Shown: one piece after another, positions 48,770-57,402 of the stretch
Position numbering within the stretch: the first letter of the stretch is position 1
Layout: each line of letters begins with the position of its first letter
Assembly: GCF_003987215.1 (NCBI RefSeq)
Contig: NZ_PIPW01000001.1
Coordinates: forward strand, 1-64,000
Direction: 5' to 3'
From: Pseudidiomarina halophila
GTDB taxonomy: Bacteria; Pseudomonadota; Gammaproteobacteria; Enterobacterales; Alteromonadaceae
Length of the DNA: 64,000 nt
The notes under the pieces: model-generated
Databases searched by the model: none
What the model was told of the DNA's origin: nothing
The model's input: the letters and a program-made list of their open reading frames with translations, nothing else
Program-made: the position numbers and the translations under genes

Positions 48770-50674
48770 GTGAAATTACTTACCTCTTTGTTACAACTGC
48801 CGCGGGCGGCAAAGCGCGCGATCAGCGTGATCATCGATATTTTCGCGATCCTGATATCACTTTCTTTAGCCTTAGTGTTGAGTCGAGATGCGATAAGCAT
48901 CGATTCTGCGCTGAGTTGGTTGGGTCTAATCACCTGGCTGCTCATTGGCTCAATCGCCGTTTTCGTCAAGCTCGGCCTTTATCGAGCTGTGGTGCGCTAT
49001 GTTTCCGTGCGCGCGTTTGGCGTTGTGCTTACTGGGGCAGTGTTTTCCACGCTGTTCTTGTGGGCATTGCTGATCGCATTTAACGTAGATTTGCCGGCTA
49101 CGGGCATTGTTAACTATGGTCTGACTGCGCTGTTGATTATCGGCGGCAGTCGCTTCGCCATGCGCGAGCTGTACCATCGTATGGTTAGTCGGAAGAAGAT
49201 CCCGGTGATGATTTACGGTGCCGGTTCGGCCGGGCGTCAGTTGGCACAAGCTCTGAACAATGGTGAAGAATATGCGCCTGCGGTACTGGTCGACGACGAC
49301 AAAACCTTGCAACGCACCTTGTTACTTGGCATACCGGTCATTGATTCGTCAGGGGTGCCGGACGCTATTGAACGCTATGGTATCCAGCGTATTTTGCTCG
49401 CGTTACCTAGTGCGCCACGATCGGTACGTAAGCAAATTCTTGAATCTTTAGAATCATTTAACGTGAAAGTTCAGACGGTGCCCGGGATGGCTGACATGGT
49501 CAATGGCGACATGTCGATTGACCAGTTACAGGATGTGCGGATTGAAGATTTGCTGGGTCGTGATGCTGTCGAGCCAGATCCGGCGCTGATGCAGCAGCAT
49601 ATTCGCGATAAAGTGGTGCTGGTGACAGGTGCGGGTGGTTCAATTGGTTCTGAGCTGTGTCGACAGATCGTCTTGCAGAAACCTAAAGCGCTGATTCTGT
49701 ATGAGATTTCCGAATTTGGCTTGTACAACATCGAGCGTGAGCTGCAGGAGATTATGCAACGGCATAAGCTCAAAGGTATAACGATTTATCCGATTATTGG
49801 TACGGTGCAGCGGCGTAATCGTATTGCCGCGGTGATGAAATCGTTCCATGTACAGACGGTTTACCATGCCGCTGCGTATAAACATGTGCCTTTAGTTGAG
49901 TTCAACATGGTTGAGGGTGTGCGCAATAACGTATTCGGCACCTGGCATACGGCTGAGGCGGCGATTGCGGCGAACGTCGAGCTTTTCGTATTGATTTCAA
50001 CCGATAAAGCTGTACGCCCGACCAATGTGATGGGCACCACGAAGCGTCTGGCTGAGCTGGTGTTGCAAGGTCTTGCCGAACGAAATGGCAGCGCGACGCG
50101 TTTTTGCATGGTGCGATTTGGCAATGTGCTGGGCTCATCAGGTTCCGTCGTGCCGTTGTTTAAAAAGCAAATTGAGCAGGGCGGGCCGGTGACGGTAACG
50201 CATCCTGATATCACCCGTTATTTCATGACCATCCCCGAGGCGGCGCAGTTGGTGATTCAGGCCGGGACTATGGGGGGCTCTGGTGCGGTATTCGTGTTGG
50301 ATATGGGCGAGCCGGTGAAAATTACCGATATGGCGCGTAAAATGATTCATTTAAGTGGTCTTGAAGTGCGTTCAGAGCAGAATCCGACGGGAGATATCGA
50401 TATTGTATACAGTGGCTTACGTCCTGGCGAAAAGTTATACGAAGAGTTGCTTATTGGCGACGATGTGGTGGAGTGTGATCACCCACGTATTTGTCGTGCG
50501 CAGGAATTGACGCTGGCTTGGCCTGAGGTGGAAGTTCTGCTGGAACGGCTGAATGATGCCTGCCAGAACTTCCGCATTGATGAGTTACGTGAGATTTTAC
50601 TGGATTCACCTACTGGGTATAAGCCGAGTGACGAAGATATCAATGATCTGATTTGGACAAATATAAAGCAGTAA
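48770..50674 (+). CDS. WbpM/CapD-type nucleotide-sugar 4,6-dehydratase
   Basis: A 634-residue inner-membrane enzyme starting at GTG 48770. Four N-terminal helices (about 12-110) precede a first Rossmann-like domain (PVMIYGAGSAGRQLAQAL) and the catalytic SDR domain (LVTGAGGSIGSELCRQIV, then STDKAVRPTNVMGTTKR with Met where classical SDRs have Tyr). It converts UDP-GlcNAc to a 4-keto-6-deoxy sugar, the first step to QuiNAc, FucNAc or bacillosamine-type residues. It precedes rfaH and the capsule operon and probably supplies that polymer. Confidence 0.92.
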   Translation: MKLLTSLLQLPRAAKRAISVIIDIFAILISLSLALVLSRDAISIDSALSWLGLITWLLIGSIAVFVKLGLYRAVVRYVSVRAFGVVLTGAVFSTLFLWALLIAFNVDLPATGIVNYGLTALLIIGGSRFAMRELYHRMVSRKKIPVMIYGAGSAGRQLAQALNNGEEYAPAVLVDDDKTLQRTLLLGIPVIDSSGVPDAIERYGIQRILLALPSAPRSVRKQILESLESFNVKVQTVPGMADMVNGDMSIDQLQDVRIEDLLGRDAVEPDPALMQQHIRDKVVLVTGAGGSIGSELCRQIVLQKPKALILYEISEFGLYNIERELQEIMQRHKLKGITIYPIIGTVQRRNRIAAVMKSFHVQTVYHAAAYKHVPLVEFNMVEGVRNNVFGTWHTAEAAIAANVELFVLISTDKAVRPTNVMGTTKRLAELVLQGLAERNGSATRFCMVRFGNVLGSSGSVVPLFKKQIEQGGPVTVTHPDITRYFMTIPEAAQLVIQAGTMGGSGAVFVLDMGEPVKITDMARKMIHLSGLEVRSEQNPTGDIDIVYSGLRPGEKLYEELLIGDDVVECDHPRICRAQELTLAWPEVEVLLERLNDACQNFRIDELREILLDSPTGYKPSDEDINDLIWTNIKQ

Positions 50675-50736
50675 TTTATTCGGCGGGTAGGATGCTCATT
50701 GGTGAGCATGTAATGACGGCGGACTCAGGAAAGCGA

Positions 50737-51264
50737 ATGTCAGAATGTGTGTCAGAGAATAGGCTTGAAACCTGGTACGTGGTGCAGACGAAGCCGAGGC
50801 AGGAGCTGCGCGCTAATGCGAACCTTGAAAATCAAGGGATTGAGGCTGCTTTACCCATGATCACGCTCGAGCGGATCCGGCGTGGAAAACGGGTGCCGGT
50901 GCGTGAACCTCTCTTCCCAGGTTATATTTTCGTAAAGTTCAGCAATTACTCACAAAACTTTCATAAGATTCGCAATACCTTCGGCGTTACGAAGCTGCTA
51001 CAGTTCGGCGACTCACCTGCCAGAATCTCAGGTGATCTTGTCAATGAATTGTTAGCGCTCGATGGCGAATCTGCGGAAGTTAAAGAATTACAACGACATG
51101 CTGTACCGCAGGTCGGGGATAAGGTGCAAATCCTCGATGGCCCGTTTGCGGGGTTGATTGCTGAGATTGTTAAGCTTGATGGAGCATCTCGTTGCGTCGT
51201 CCTGCTCGACTTCTTACATAAGCAGGTTCGTGCAGAATTTGACCTAACGAGCGTCGAACGTTAA
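50737..51264 (+). CDS. rfaH: RfaH-type transcription antiterminator
   Basis: About 175 residues from the ATG at 50737 with AGGA six bases ahead; earlier in-frame ATGs exist (50653, 50713) but are less well placed. The NGN domain (TWYVVQTKPRQELRANANL and LFPGYIFVKFSNYSQNFHKI) and a C-terminal KOW domain (GDKVQILDGPFAGLIAEIVK) are clear. The RfaH feature RGKRVPVREPLFPGY is present. RfaH loads onto RNA polymerase at ops sites in long surface-polymer operons and suppresses pausing and Rho termination. An ops sequence follows 98 bp downstream. Confidence 0.93.
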   Translation: MSECVSENRLETWYVVQTKPRQELRANANLENQGIEAALPMITLERIRRGKRVPVREPLFPGYIFVKFSNYSQNFHKIRNTFGVTKLLQFGDSPARISGDLVNELLALDGESAEVKELQRHAVPQVGDKVQILDGPFAGLIAEIVKLDGASRCVVLLDFLHKQVRAEFDLTSVER

Positions 51265-51361
51265 TAAAAGGTTGCTGCACTCCACCGGGAAGTGGGATAC
51301 TAGCGCACGGAAAATAAAGAATCCCGTAATCGGGAGCGCATTTAGGAGCGGTAACCCTAGG

Positions 51362-51373
51362 GGCGGTAGCGTG
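51362..51373 (+). promoter_or_regulatory. ops element (RfaH recruitment site)
   Basis: The sequence GGCGGTAGCGTG matches the ops core exactly. In Enterobacteria the transcribed ops site pauses RNA polymerase and presents the non-template strand to RfaH. Its position in the leader of the gfc operon, right after rfaH itself, is as expected for a cognate pair. Confidence 0.92.
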
Positions 51374-51493
51374 TCTCGATTAAAATTTGACCCGCCGGGC
51401 GGTAACAGGCTAAAGTTACAGCAACGGAAAAAATAACAGTATCGTTTGAAGTTGGCAGAGCAAAAGCAAGTTCGAGCGAGGCATTTGAGTTCA

Positions 51494-51517
51494 ACCCGCA
51501 GTAGAACTGCGGGCTAC
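51494..51517 (-). repeat. REP element in the gfcA leader
   Basis: A reverse REP with arms CCCGCAG and CTGCGGG, 20 bp upstream of the gfcA ATG and just before its AAGGAG ribosome site. Confidence 0.85.
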
Positions 51518-51536
51518 AGTAAACAAGGAGTTTATA

Positions 51537-51806
51537 ATGAAAGCATTTACAACTATCGCAGCGGCAGCTGCATTGGCATTCAGCGCATCAGCTGTAGCTA
51601 ATCCAGAGCCGAAGCCAGAACCAAAGCCAGCTCCAAAGCCAGTTATGCAGGAAGCTGACGCTTCCAGCCAGATTGTTAGCTTGGGTGGCGTAGAAATGAC
51701 TATGGCACAAGCCGTAGCCGCAGCAGCAGCTGTTGGCATGATGATTGTAGTCGTAGCTAGCGATGACGATGGTTCACCAACCACAGTAACAGCCGTAAAC
51801 AACTAA
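51537..51806 (+). CDS. gfcA: GfcA/YjbE-like small exported protein
   Basis: An 89-residue protein after a strong AAGGAG site. A signal peptide (TTIAAAAALAFSASAVA) is followed by a Pro-Lys repeat (EPKPEPKPAPKP), then a short apolar helix (AVAAAAAVGMMIVVVAS) and an acidic end. First-gene position and small size match GfcA and YjbE of the Escherichia group 4 capsule and yjbEFGH operons. The sequence is low in complexity, so the assignment rests mainly on gene order. Confidence 0.7.
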   Translation: MKAFTTIAAAAALAFSASAVANPEPKPEPKPAPKPVMQEADASSQIVSLGGVEMTMAQAVAAAAAVGMMIVVVASDDDGSPTTVTAVNN

Positions 51807-51833
51807 GTTAGTCTTAGATTGGACGTCACACGG

Positions 51834-53258
51834 ATGCGTGGTGTCGTTATAGCCGCAGCTCTACTCGGTTTGTCCGGGGGGCTGTCTGGCTGTTCGTTAC
51901 TGAATTCGCAAGAATCTACTGAAAATACTGCAGCGACCCAATCGCTGCAGTTTTTATTTGCGGATGCCCCAGCCGCGCCAGACCTGGCGACGCTACAGCA
52001 ATTCCCTTATCCGGTTACCTACGTGCAGTTTGAGGATGCGCCGCGCACTATTTTGGTGCTCGCAGCCACAGGCAATCACGGGCAGTACTGGTTCTCGGCG
52101 GGCGACGAAGCTCTGACGCTATGGCAAGGTCGTGTTATCCGCTCCAGTGCGCTGGAACGGGAAAACCGTGTGCATACGGATCAGCTTCACAAGGATCCGC
52201 TGGCCTGTTATTTAGAGCAGCCGACAGAGCAGCCGACAGAGCAGCCGCAACAGCAAAGCCAACAACAGCAAAGCCAACAACAGCAGCCGCAGCAGCAAAA
52301 CTGCCGCAGCAACTGGCAGCGCAATATCCAGATTCAGCGTCCCACCGCGCGGTATACCCCGCACGATCCGCAATTTGAAATCGTCACCTTGCAGGTGCAG
52401 TCAGAGTTTCAGCGCAATGGTCGCGATCTGACGGAGCAGGGTACAGCGACAGAATATGTCGCAGGCAAGGCGGTGAAGACCCATGATTTCAGCAATAGTT
52501 ACCGTTTGAGTATCGACAACCAGTACGTGATCAGCAGCAAGCAGTGGCTGAGCCCACAGCATGGTTACGTCGAGCTGGAGATGGTCAATCTCGCACGGCC
52601 AATTGCACCGCGTGGCGATGCTCAAGTGACCCGCTTCCAGGTGCCAATCACCTCAGAAGCGCAACCAAGATTGCGCTATTTCGTGGAAGCCAATCAGCAG
52701 CACTTTTATCCGGACAGTTACTGGCCAGGTCTGCGCATTCACAGCGACGAACTCGATGAGCGCTTTGTTGGGCGTCATACCGGCATGCTAAAACGCCTGC
52801 GCATGCTGGCGGAAATCTATCAGCACGACGGCGACACCGAATTAGAACAAGCTGCGCGACAACTTATACAACAATTCCAGCAATGGCCAATGCGGGCGAG
52901 TTATGTTCATGGCCTCGATCCGGCAAAGATGCGCACCGCCTTAGAGCACAATCCGGTGCTGAACGCGCGTGATGCTGAAGATGCCTACGAAATCGTGCTG
53001 GCACCAGCCAGCAGCACACAAGTTGGCGTTAGCAATCTGATAAAAACCGAGCGTTGGCTGATTCAGCCAAACGGCAATATCCGTCAGCTTGAGCCGCGCG
53101 AGAAATTAAACGACGGTCAGCCGGGCATCGTGCTGACCAGTATCGCCGAAAGTGATTTACCGTCAGGCTTCCGTGATATCAACGCGCAACTCGCCATGTT
53201 CCTGCAGCACTGGGATTACAGCCAAGGCGCACAAACAAGCGGGGCAGGCAATAAATGA
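51834..53258 (+). CDS. GfcB-GfcC fusion lipoprotein
   Basis: About 474 residues from the ATG at 51834, giving a lipoprotein signal ending LSGC. The first part (YPVTYVQFEDAPRTILVLAA then YWFSAGDEALTLWQGRVI) resembles GfcB/YjbF; the second (WPGLRIHSDELDERFVGRHT and YVHGLDPAKMR) resembles GfcC/YjbG. These are two separate genes in Escherichia. A Gln-rich run (about residues 128-155) lies in the GfcB part. Both proteins act in periplasmic capsule assembly; the fusion would tether GfcC to the membrane. Its stop overlaps the gfcD start. Confidence 0.8.
   Translation: MRGVVIAAALLGLSGGLSGCSLLNSQESTENTAATQSLQFLFADAPAAPDLATLQQFPYPVTYVQFEDAPRTILVLAATGNHGQYWFSAGDEALTLWQGRVIRSSALERENRVHTDQLHKDPLACYLEQPTEQPTEQPQQQSQQQQSQQQQPQQQNCRSNWQRNIQIQRPTARYTPHDPQFEIVTLQVQSEFQRNGRDLTEQGTATEYVAGKAVKTHDFSNSYRLSIDNQYVISSKQWLSPQHGYVELEMVNLARPIAPRGDAQVTRFQVPITSEAQPRLRYFVEANQQHFYPDSYWPGLRIHSDELDERFVGRHTGMLKRLRMLAEIYQHDGDTELEQAARQLIQQFQQWPMRASYVHGLDPAKMRTALEHNPVLNARDAEDAYEIVLAPASSTQVGVSNLIKTERWLIQPNGNIRQLEPREKLNDGQPGIVLTSIAESDLPSGFRDINAQLAMFLQHWDYSQGAQTSGAGNK
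52215..52299. repeat. CAG/CAA-rich tract inside gfcBC
   Basis: GAGCAGCCGACA units followed by CAACAGCAAAGC units encode alternating EQPTEQPT and QQQSQQQQ. The tract lies between two cysteines (ACYLEQ and QNCR) and keeps the frame. Slippage of three or multiples would alter length without disrupting translation. Confidence 0.8.
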
Positions 53259-55561
53259 AAGCTCCAGCCCTGATGCAAAGCCAACTCCCAGCGAAACATG
53301 CGACAAAATATGTCGCAGCAGCCATTGTTGCTGCCCTGGCTCTGAGCTACGACGCAACGCAATCGGCCGCGCAGGCGCAGGAATACGAGCCCGACCCATA
53401 CACCACCAGTGATTTCGGCGGCGTCGGCCTGTTACAAACGCCGACCGCGCGGATGAACAGCGAAGGCCATATCACCATTGGCTACAGCGATACCGATGAT
53501 TACCGGCGCACCTCGATCACGTTGCAAGTGTTCGACTGGATGCAAGCCACCGCGCGCTACACCGATTTACGCTATTCGTTTTACTCCCGCGACCCGGAGT
53601 TCAGCGGCGATCAGACCCTGAAAGATAAAGGCCTGGATCTTAAATTCCGCTTATACGAAGAGTCTAAATGGCTACCGGAAGTCGCTGTAGGTTTTCAGGA
53701 TCTTGGTGGCACCGGGTTATTCGCAGGCGAATATTTTGTCGCCAGTAAAGGTTACGAGACCGAGAAGCTCGGCGTTTTTGATTTCCATCTAGGCCTGGGC
53801 TTTGGCTACTTAGGTCGGCGCGATAACGCCTACAACCCGTTCTGCGAAATCGTCGACGAGTTCTGCGTGCGTCCCCGTGGTTTCACTCAGGGTGGCGGCG
53901 ATGTGGAATGGAATAAGATGTTTAGAGGCCCGGCGGCAGTATTTGGCGGGCTGGAATGGCGCACACCGCTCGAAGGATTACGACTAAAAGCCGAATACGA
54001 TCCGAACGACTACCAAAGCGAACGCTTGCCGGTTCCGATTGACCCGGAAAACCCGCGTGAAATCGTGGTCGACAGCCCCTGGAACGTCGGCGCGGAATAC
54101 GCCTGGAATAACTTTATCAACCTGAAGCTTGGCTATCAGCGCGGCAACACCATGACCTTTGGTTTCAGCCTGCGCTACAACCTGGCGACGGCGTATCAGA
54201 TCAAGCTCGAGCCGGAAATGCGCGAGGCCAAATACAGCACCACCAGTAATTTCAGCGCGCTGGATATCCAGCGTCTGAGTCAGGACTTGCTGAATGAAAC
54301 AGGTTATCGGGTGAGTGCAATTGCCACCGATGAAGAGCAAGAGCGGGTAACCCTGTACGCCGAGCAAATGCGTTACCGCGACCGTGAATTAGCCGTCAGC
54401 AAAGCCGCCCGGATTCTCAGCAATGAAATGCCCGAAGATGTAACGCGTTACGAAATCGCCGAACTGAAAGATGGCCTTGGCATCGTGCAGTACAACATCA
54501 ACGCCCCCTATTACAAGACCGCCGCCCGCGGCGAGCGCTTTTTCCGCGACGAACACGACGCCATCAGCATTGGTTATGTCCGCCCGGTGGATCTTGTAGC
54601 CCGTAGTTCTACTACGGGTCAAACCACCCGCACGGGCAATGCCAGCAACAACACCGGCACCACCAGCAACGTCGACAACGGCACCAGTACAACCATCACC
54701 GAACCGGCAGATTTCACCCGTAGCAGAACCACCGGTTACAGCTTCACACCCAAGCTCAGCCAGGCGTTCGGTGGCGCAGAAGATTTCTACATTTACCAGC
54801 TGGCACTGATGGCCGACGGCTACTACGCCTTCAGCCCGAACCTGAAGCTCAGCGGCGAAATCGGCCTGAACATCATCAACAACTACGATGAATTCAACTT
54901 CCTGGTCGACGATCTGGAAAACTCGCTACCACGTGTGCGCACCCGCATCCGTGAATACGCCGATAACCAGAACCTGTGGCTGCAAAACGCCCAACTGGTG
55001 TACACCGACCAGGCCAGCAGCAACACCTATTACGCCCTTTACGGCGGCTACCTCGAGCGCATGTTCGGTGGCGTAGGCGCTGAAGTACTGTACCGTCCGC
55101 TGAACAGCCGCATAGCTTTCGGCCTCGATCTCAACTACGTGCAACAACGCGACCCGGATAACAGCTTCAGCTTCGAAGATTACGACGTGCTGACCGGCCA
55201 CGCCAGTATGTACTGGCAGCCAGAATTGCTACCAAACAGCCTGATTAAAGTACAAGCCGGGCGCTTCCTCGCCGGCGACGAAGGCGTGCAGTTCGACGTC
55301 TCGCATCAGTTTGACTCAGGCGTCAGCGCCGGAGCTTATGCCGCGTTCACTAACGTCTCCCGCGAGGAGTACGGCGAAGGCGGCTTTACCAAAGGCTTTT
55401 ACATCAGTATCCCATTCGATCTGTTCTTTGTACGTCATACGATGTCCCGCGGTACCGTCGGCTGGAACCCAATCACCCGCGACGGTGGACAAATGTTGAA
55501 CAGAAGCATTAACCTCTATCAGACCACCGAAGCACGTGGCTTCAGACCTGGGCAGAACTAA
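53255..55561 (+). CDS. gfcD: GfcD/YjbH-family outer-membrane protein
   Basis: A 768-residue exported protein, about 70 longer than Escherichia GfcD/YjbH. After a signal segment (about 20-40) it has the YjbH start (TSDFGGVGLLQTPTARMNSE) and successive beta-rich repeats (EYFVASKGYETEKLGVFDF, WQPELLPNSLIKVQAGRFLA). It probably forms an outer-membrane barrel that works with GfcE in polymer export. At about residues 448-495 a complete inverted REP pair is read in frame (VARSSTTG...TRSRTTGYS). The rest continues without interruption to the C-terminal half, so the gene seems intact. Confidence 0.85.
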   Translation: MKAPALMQSQLPAKHATKYVAAAIVAALALSYDATQSAAQAQEYEPDPYTTSDFGGVGLLQTPTARMNSEGHITIGYSDTDDYRRTSITLQVFDWMQATARYTDLRYSFYSRDPEFSGDQTLKDKGLDLKFRLYEESKWLPEVAVGFQDLGGTGLFAGEYFVASKGYETEKLGVFDFHLGLGFGYLGRRDNAYNPFCEIVDEFCVRPRGFTQGGGDVEWNKMFRGPAAVFGGLEWRTPLEGLRLKAEYDPNDYQSERLPVPIDPENPREIVVDSPWNVGAEYAWNNFINLKLGYQRGNTMTFGFSLRYNLATAYQIKLEPEMREAKYSTTSNFSALDIQRLSQDLLNETGYRVSAIATDEEQERVTLYAEQMRYRDRELAVSKAARILSNEMPEDVTRYEIAELKDGLGIVQYNINAPYYKTAARGERFFRDEHDAISIGYVRPVDLVARSSTTGQTTRTGNASNNTGTTSNVDNGTSTTITEPADFTRSRTTGYSFTPKLSQAFGGAEDFYIYQLALMADGYYAFSPNLKLSGEIGLNIINNYDEFNFLVDDLENSLPRVRTRIREYADNQNLWLQNAQLVYTDQASSNTYYALYGGYLERMFGGVGAEVLYRPLNSRIAFGLDLNYVQQRDPDNSFSFEDYDVLTGHASMYWQPELLPNSLIKVQAGRFLAGDEGVQFDVSHQFDSGVSAGAYAAFTNVSREEYGEGGFTKGFYISIPFDLFFVRHTMSRGTVGWNPITRDGGQMLNRSINLYQTTEARGFRPGQN
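54596..54739. repeat. Inverted REP pair inside the gfcD reading frame
   Basis: A perfect forward REP at 54596-54619 and a diverged reverse REP at 54716-54739 (about four differences in 24) enclose a spacer coding for Thr/Asn/Gly-rich residues (TGNASNNTGTTSNVDNGTST). The unit is 144 bp, exactly 48 codons. The spacer differs from those of the intergenic pairs. Confidence 0.85.
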
Positions 55562-55576
55562 ACAGGAACAACAACC

Positions 55577-56722
55577 ATGAAAACGAAACTGACCGCAGTA
55601 TCATTTATCGCCTTGCTGCTGAGCGGTTGCTCACTGGCTCCGGGCGGCCATATACCTGACAGTAGTAGTGGTGGCCTGTTCAGCGACGACACGCGCAATG
55701 CATACGAGCAAGAATTCAGTGAAACCGAGCTGATGAAGCTGGTAGATGTGTACCAGATATCACCGATGTTATTGGCCGAGATGCAGACCCAGCCGTCGAA
55801 ACCGCAACTGAACGATGCGCTGGAACAAGCGCGCAACAACTACGACTATACCGTAGGCCGTGGCGATATTTTGAACATCACTGTTTGGAATCATCCAGAG
55901 CTGACCATTCCTGCAGGTTCAATGCGTAGCGCACAAGAAGCAGGTAACTGGGTGCATAACGACGGCACCATTTTCTATCCGTACATTGGTGAGATTGAGG
56001 TGGCAGGTAAAAAAGTCACCGAGATCCGCGATTTAATCACCAAACGTCTGGCGAAATACATTGAAAGCCCGCAGGTTGACGTGACCGTGGCCGCTTTCCG
56101 TAGCCAGCGCGTGTACGTAACTGGCGCGGTGAACCAGCCGGGCACAGTGCCGGTCACTAACGTGCCGATGACCTTAATTGAAGCAGTGAACGCTGCCGGT
56201 GGCTTAAGCGAAGCCGCCAACTGGAATCGCGTGACCCTGACTCGCGACGATCGCACGCTAAGCTTTAATTTGCGCGAGCTGTATCAGTCGGGCAACACCG
56301 ACCAGAACATCATGCTGCAGACCAACGATGTGGTGCATGTCGCGCGTAACGATGACAACAAGATTTTCGTGCTGGGTGAAGTTCGTGCGCCGAAGTCGTA
56401 CATGATTGGCCAGTCGGGCACCACACTCGCCGAAGCTTTAGCTGACGCCGGTGGCTGGCAGGAAATCAGTGCCGATGCCGCAGGTATCTTCGTGATTCGT
56501 CAGCCAGAGCCGGATTCAGGCAAAATCGCCAAGGTGTATCAGCTGAACGCCGAAAACGCAGTGGCATTGGTTATGGCCGAGCAGTTCGAGCTGCAACAAC
56601 GTGATATCGTGTATGTGACCGCCGCACCAATCAGCCGCTGGAACCGCGTCATCAATCAGTTACTGCCGTCAGTCACAGGCCTCTACAGCCTTGGCCGCTT
56701 CAGCGACGATATTTCGAATTAA
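55577..56722 (+). CDS. gfcE: Wza/GfcE-type outer-membrane polysaccharide export lipoprotein
   Basis: A 381-residue lipoprotein (lipobox LLSGC) of the same length as Wza (379). The Poly_export domain starts at about residue 95 (YTVGRGDILNITVWNHPELT, then GTIFYPYIGEIEVAGK), followed by two SLBB domains (VYVTGAVNQPGTVPV; IFVLGEVRAPKSYMIG) and a C-terminal amphipathic helix (NRVINQLLPSVTGLYSL) that should form the outer-membrane alpha-barrel. It exports capsule in concert with the Etk kinase and its phosphatase Etp. Confidence 0.93.
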   Translation: MKTKLTAVSFIALLLSGCSLAPGGHIPDSSSGGLFSDDTRNAYEQEFSETELMKLVDVYQISPMLLAEMQTQPSKPQLNDALEQARNNYDYTVGRGDILNITVWNHPELTIPAGSMRSAQEAGNWVHNDGTIFYPYIGEIEVAGKKVTEIRDLITKRLAKYIESPQVDVTVAAFRSQRVYVTGAVNQPGTVPVTNVPMTLIEAVNAAGGLSEAANWNRVTLTRDDRTLSFNLRELYQSGNTDQNIMLQTNDVVHVARNDDNKIFVLGEVRAPKSYMIGQSGTTLAEALADAGGWQEISADAAGIFVIRQPEPDSGKIAKVYQLNAENAVALVMAEQFELQQRDIVYVTAAPISRWNRVINQLLPSVTGLYSLGRFSDDISN

Positions 56723-56745
56723 GAACAACGGCGTTATTGGATCTG

Positions 56746-56933
56746 TGGTAGCCCGTAGTTCTACTACGGGTCCAACCACCCACCGCCTCGGTGTATGCTA
56801 AAACAACCATCGCGACACGTTAGCCTGGTAGCCCGTAGTTCTACTACGGGTCCAACCACCCGTTACCTCGGTGTATGTTAAAACAACCATCGCGACACGT
56901 TAGAATTTGACCCATAGTAGAACTACGGGCTAC
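56746..56933. repeat. Duplicated REP unit plus inverted REP
   Basis: An 80-bp unit that begins with a forward REP occurs twice in tandem (56746-56825 and 56826-56905) with four or so differences, followed by one reverse REP (about 56909-56932, arms CCCATAG/CTACGGG). All lie between gfcE and etp in the operon. Confidence 0.85.
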
Positions 56934-56946
56934 AAATTAGGAAACC

Positions 56947-57402
56947 ATGTTTAACCGTATTCTAATCGTCTGCCTCGGCAACATCTGCCGCAGCCCGACC
57001 GCCAAATTCCTGCTGCAGCAGGCGCTGCCAGATAAACAAATCGACAGCGCTGGCATCACCGCCATGATCGAGAAAGATGGCGAACGCCAGGGCAAAGGCT
57101 GGGACATGGACGCCAAAGCGCGCGATATCGCCGCTAAAAACGGCCATCAGTTCGACGTACACGAAGCGAAACAACTGACCCGCGAGCTTATCAGTAATTA
57201 CGATCTCATTCTGGTCATGGAAAACGAGCAGCGCAGTCACATTGCCAAGCGCTACCCCGAAGCCCACGCCAAAACCATGCTGCTGGGTCACTGGCTCGAC
57301 GGCAAAGAAATTCCCGACCCGTATCGCCGTAGCGACGAGGTCTACCAACACGTATTTGAACTCATTGAGAAGAGCTGTAACGAATGGAAAACAAAGCTGT
57401 GA
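56947..57402 (+). CDS. etp: Low-molecular-weight protein tyrosine phosphatase (Etp/Wzb)
   Basis: A 151-residue cytosolic phosphatase. The P-loop CLGNICRS follows the start (MFNRILIVCLGNICRSPTA), and the general-acid loop DPYR is at about 120. The length is that of Escherichia Etp (148). It dephosphorylates the tyrosine-rich tail of the kinase encoded next, which is needed for polymer export cycling. Its stop overlaps the etk start by 19 bp. Confidence 0.93.
   Translation: MFNRILIVCLGNICRSPTAKFLLQQALPDKQIDSAGITAMIEKDGERQGKGWDMDAKARDIAAKNGHQFDVHEAKQLTRELISNYDLILVMENEQRSHIAKRYPEAHAKTMLLGHWLDGKEIPDPYRRSDEVYQHVFELIEKSCNEWKTKL

Larger units (their letters stand above)
51265..51536 (+). promoter_or_regulatory. 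Capsule operon leader region
   Basis: The 272-bp leader between rfaH and gfcA contains a perfect small hairpin (TCCCGTAATCGGGA, about 51325-51338), GC-rich runs resembling a JUMPstart region, the ops site, and a reverse REP (51494-51517). The capsule promoter is probably in the first half. The REP lies 20 bp before the gfcA start and could affect expression. Confidence 0.6.

Noticed and set aside
51491-51802. A 103-codon leftward frame opposite gfcA
   Set aside because: It is the complement of the low-complexity gfcA gene and ends in translated REP sequence. The rightward gene has the signal peptide and ribosome site.
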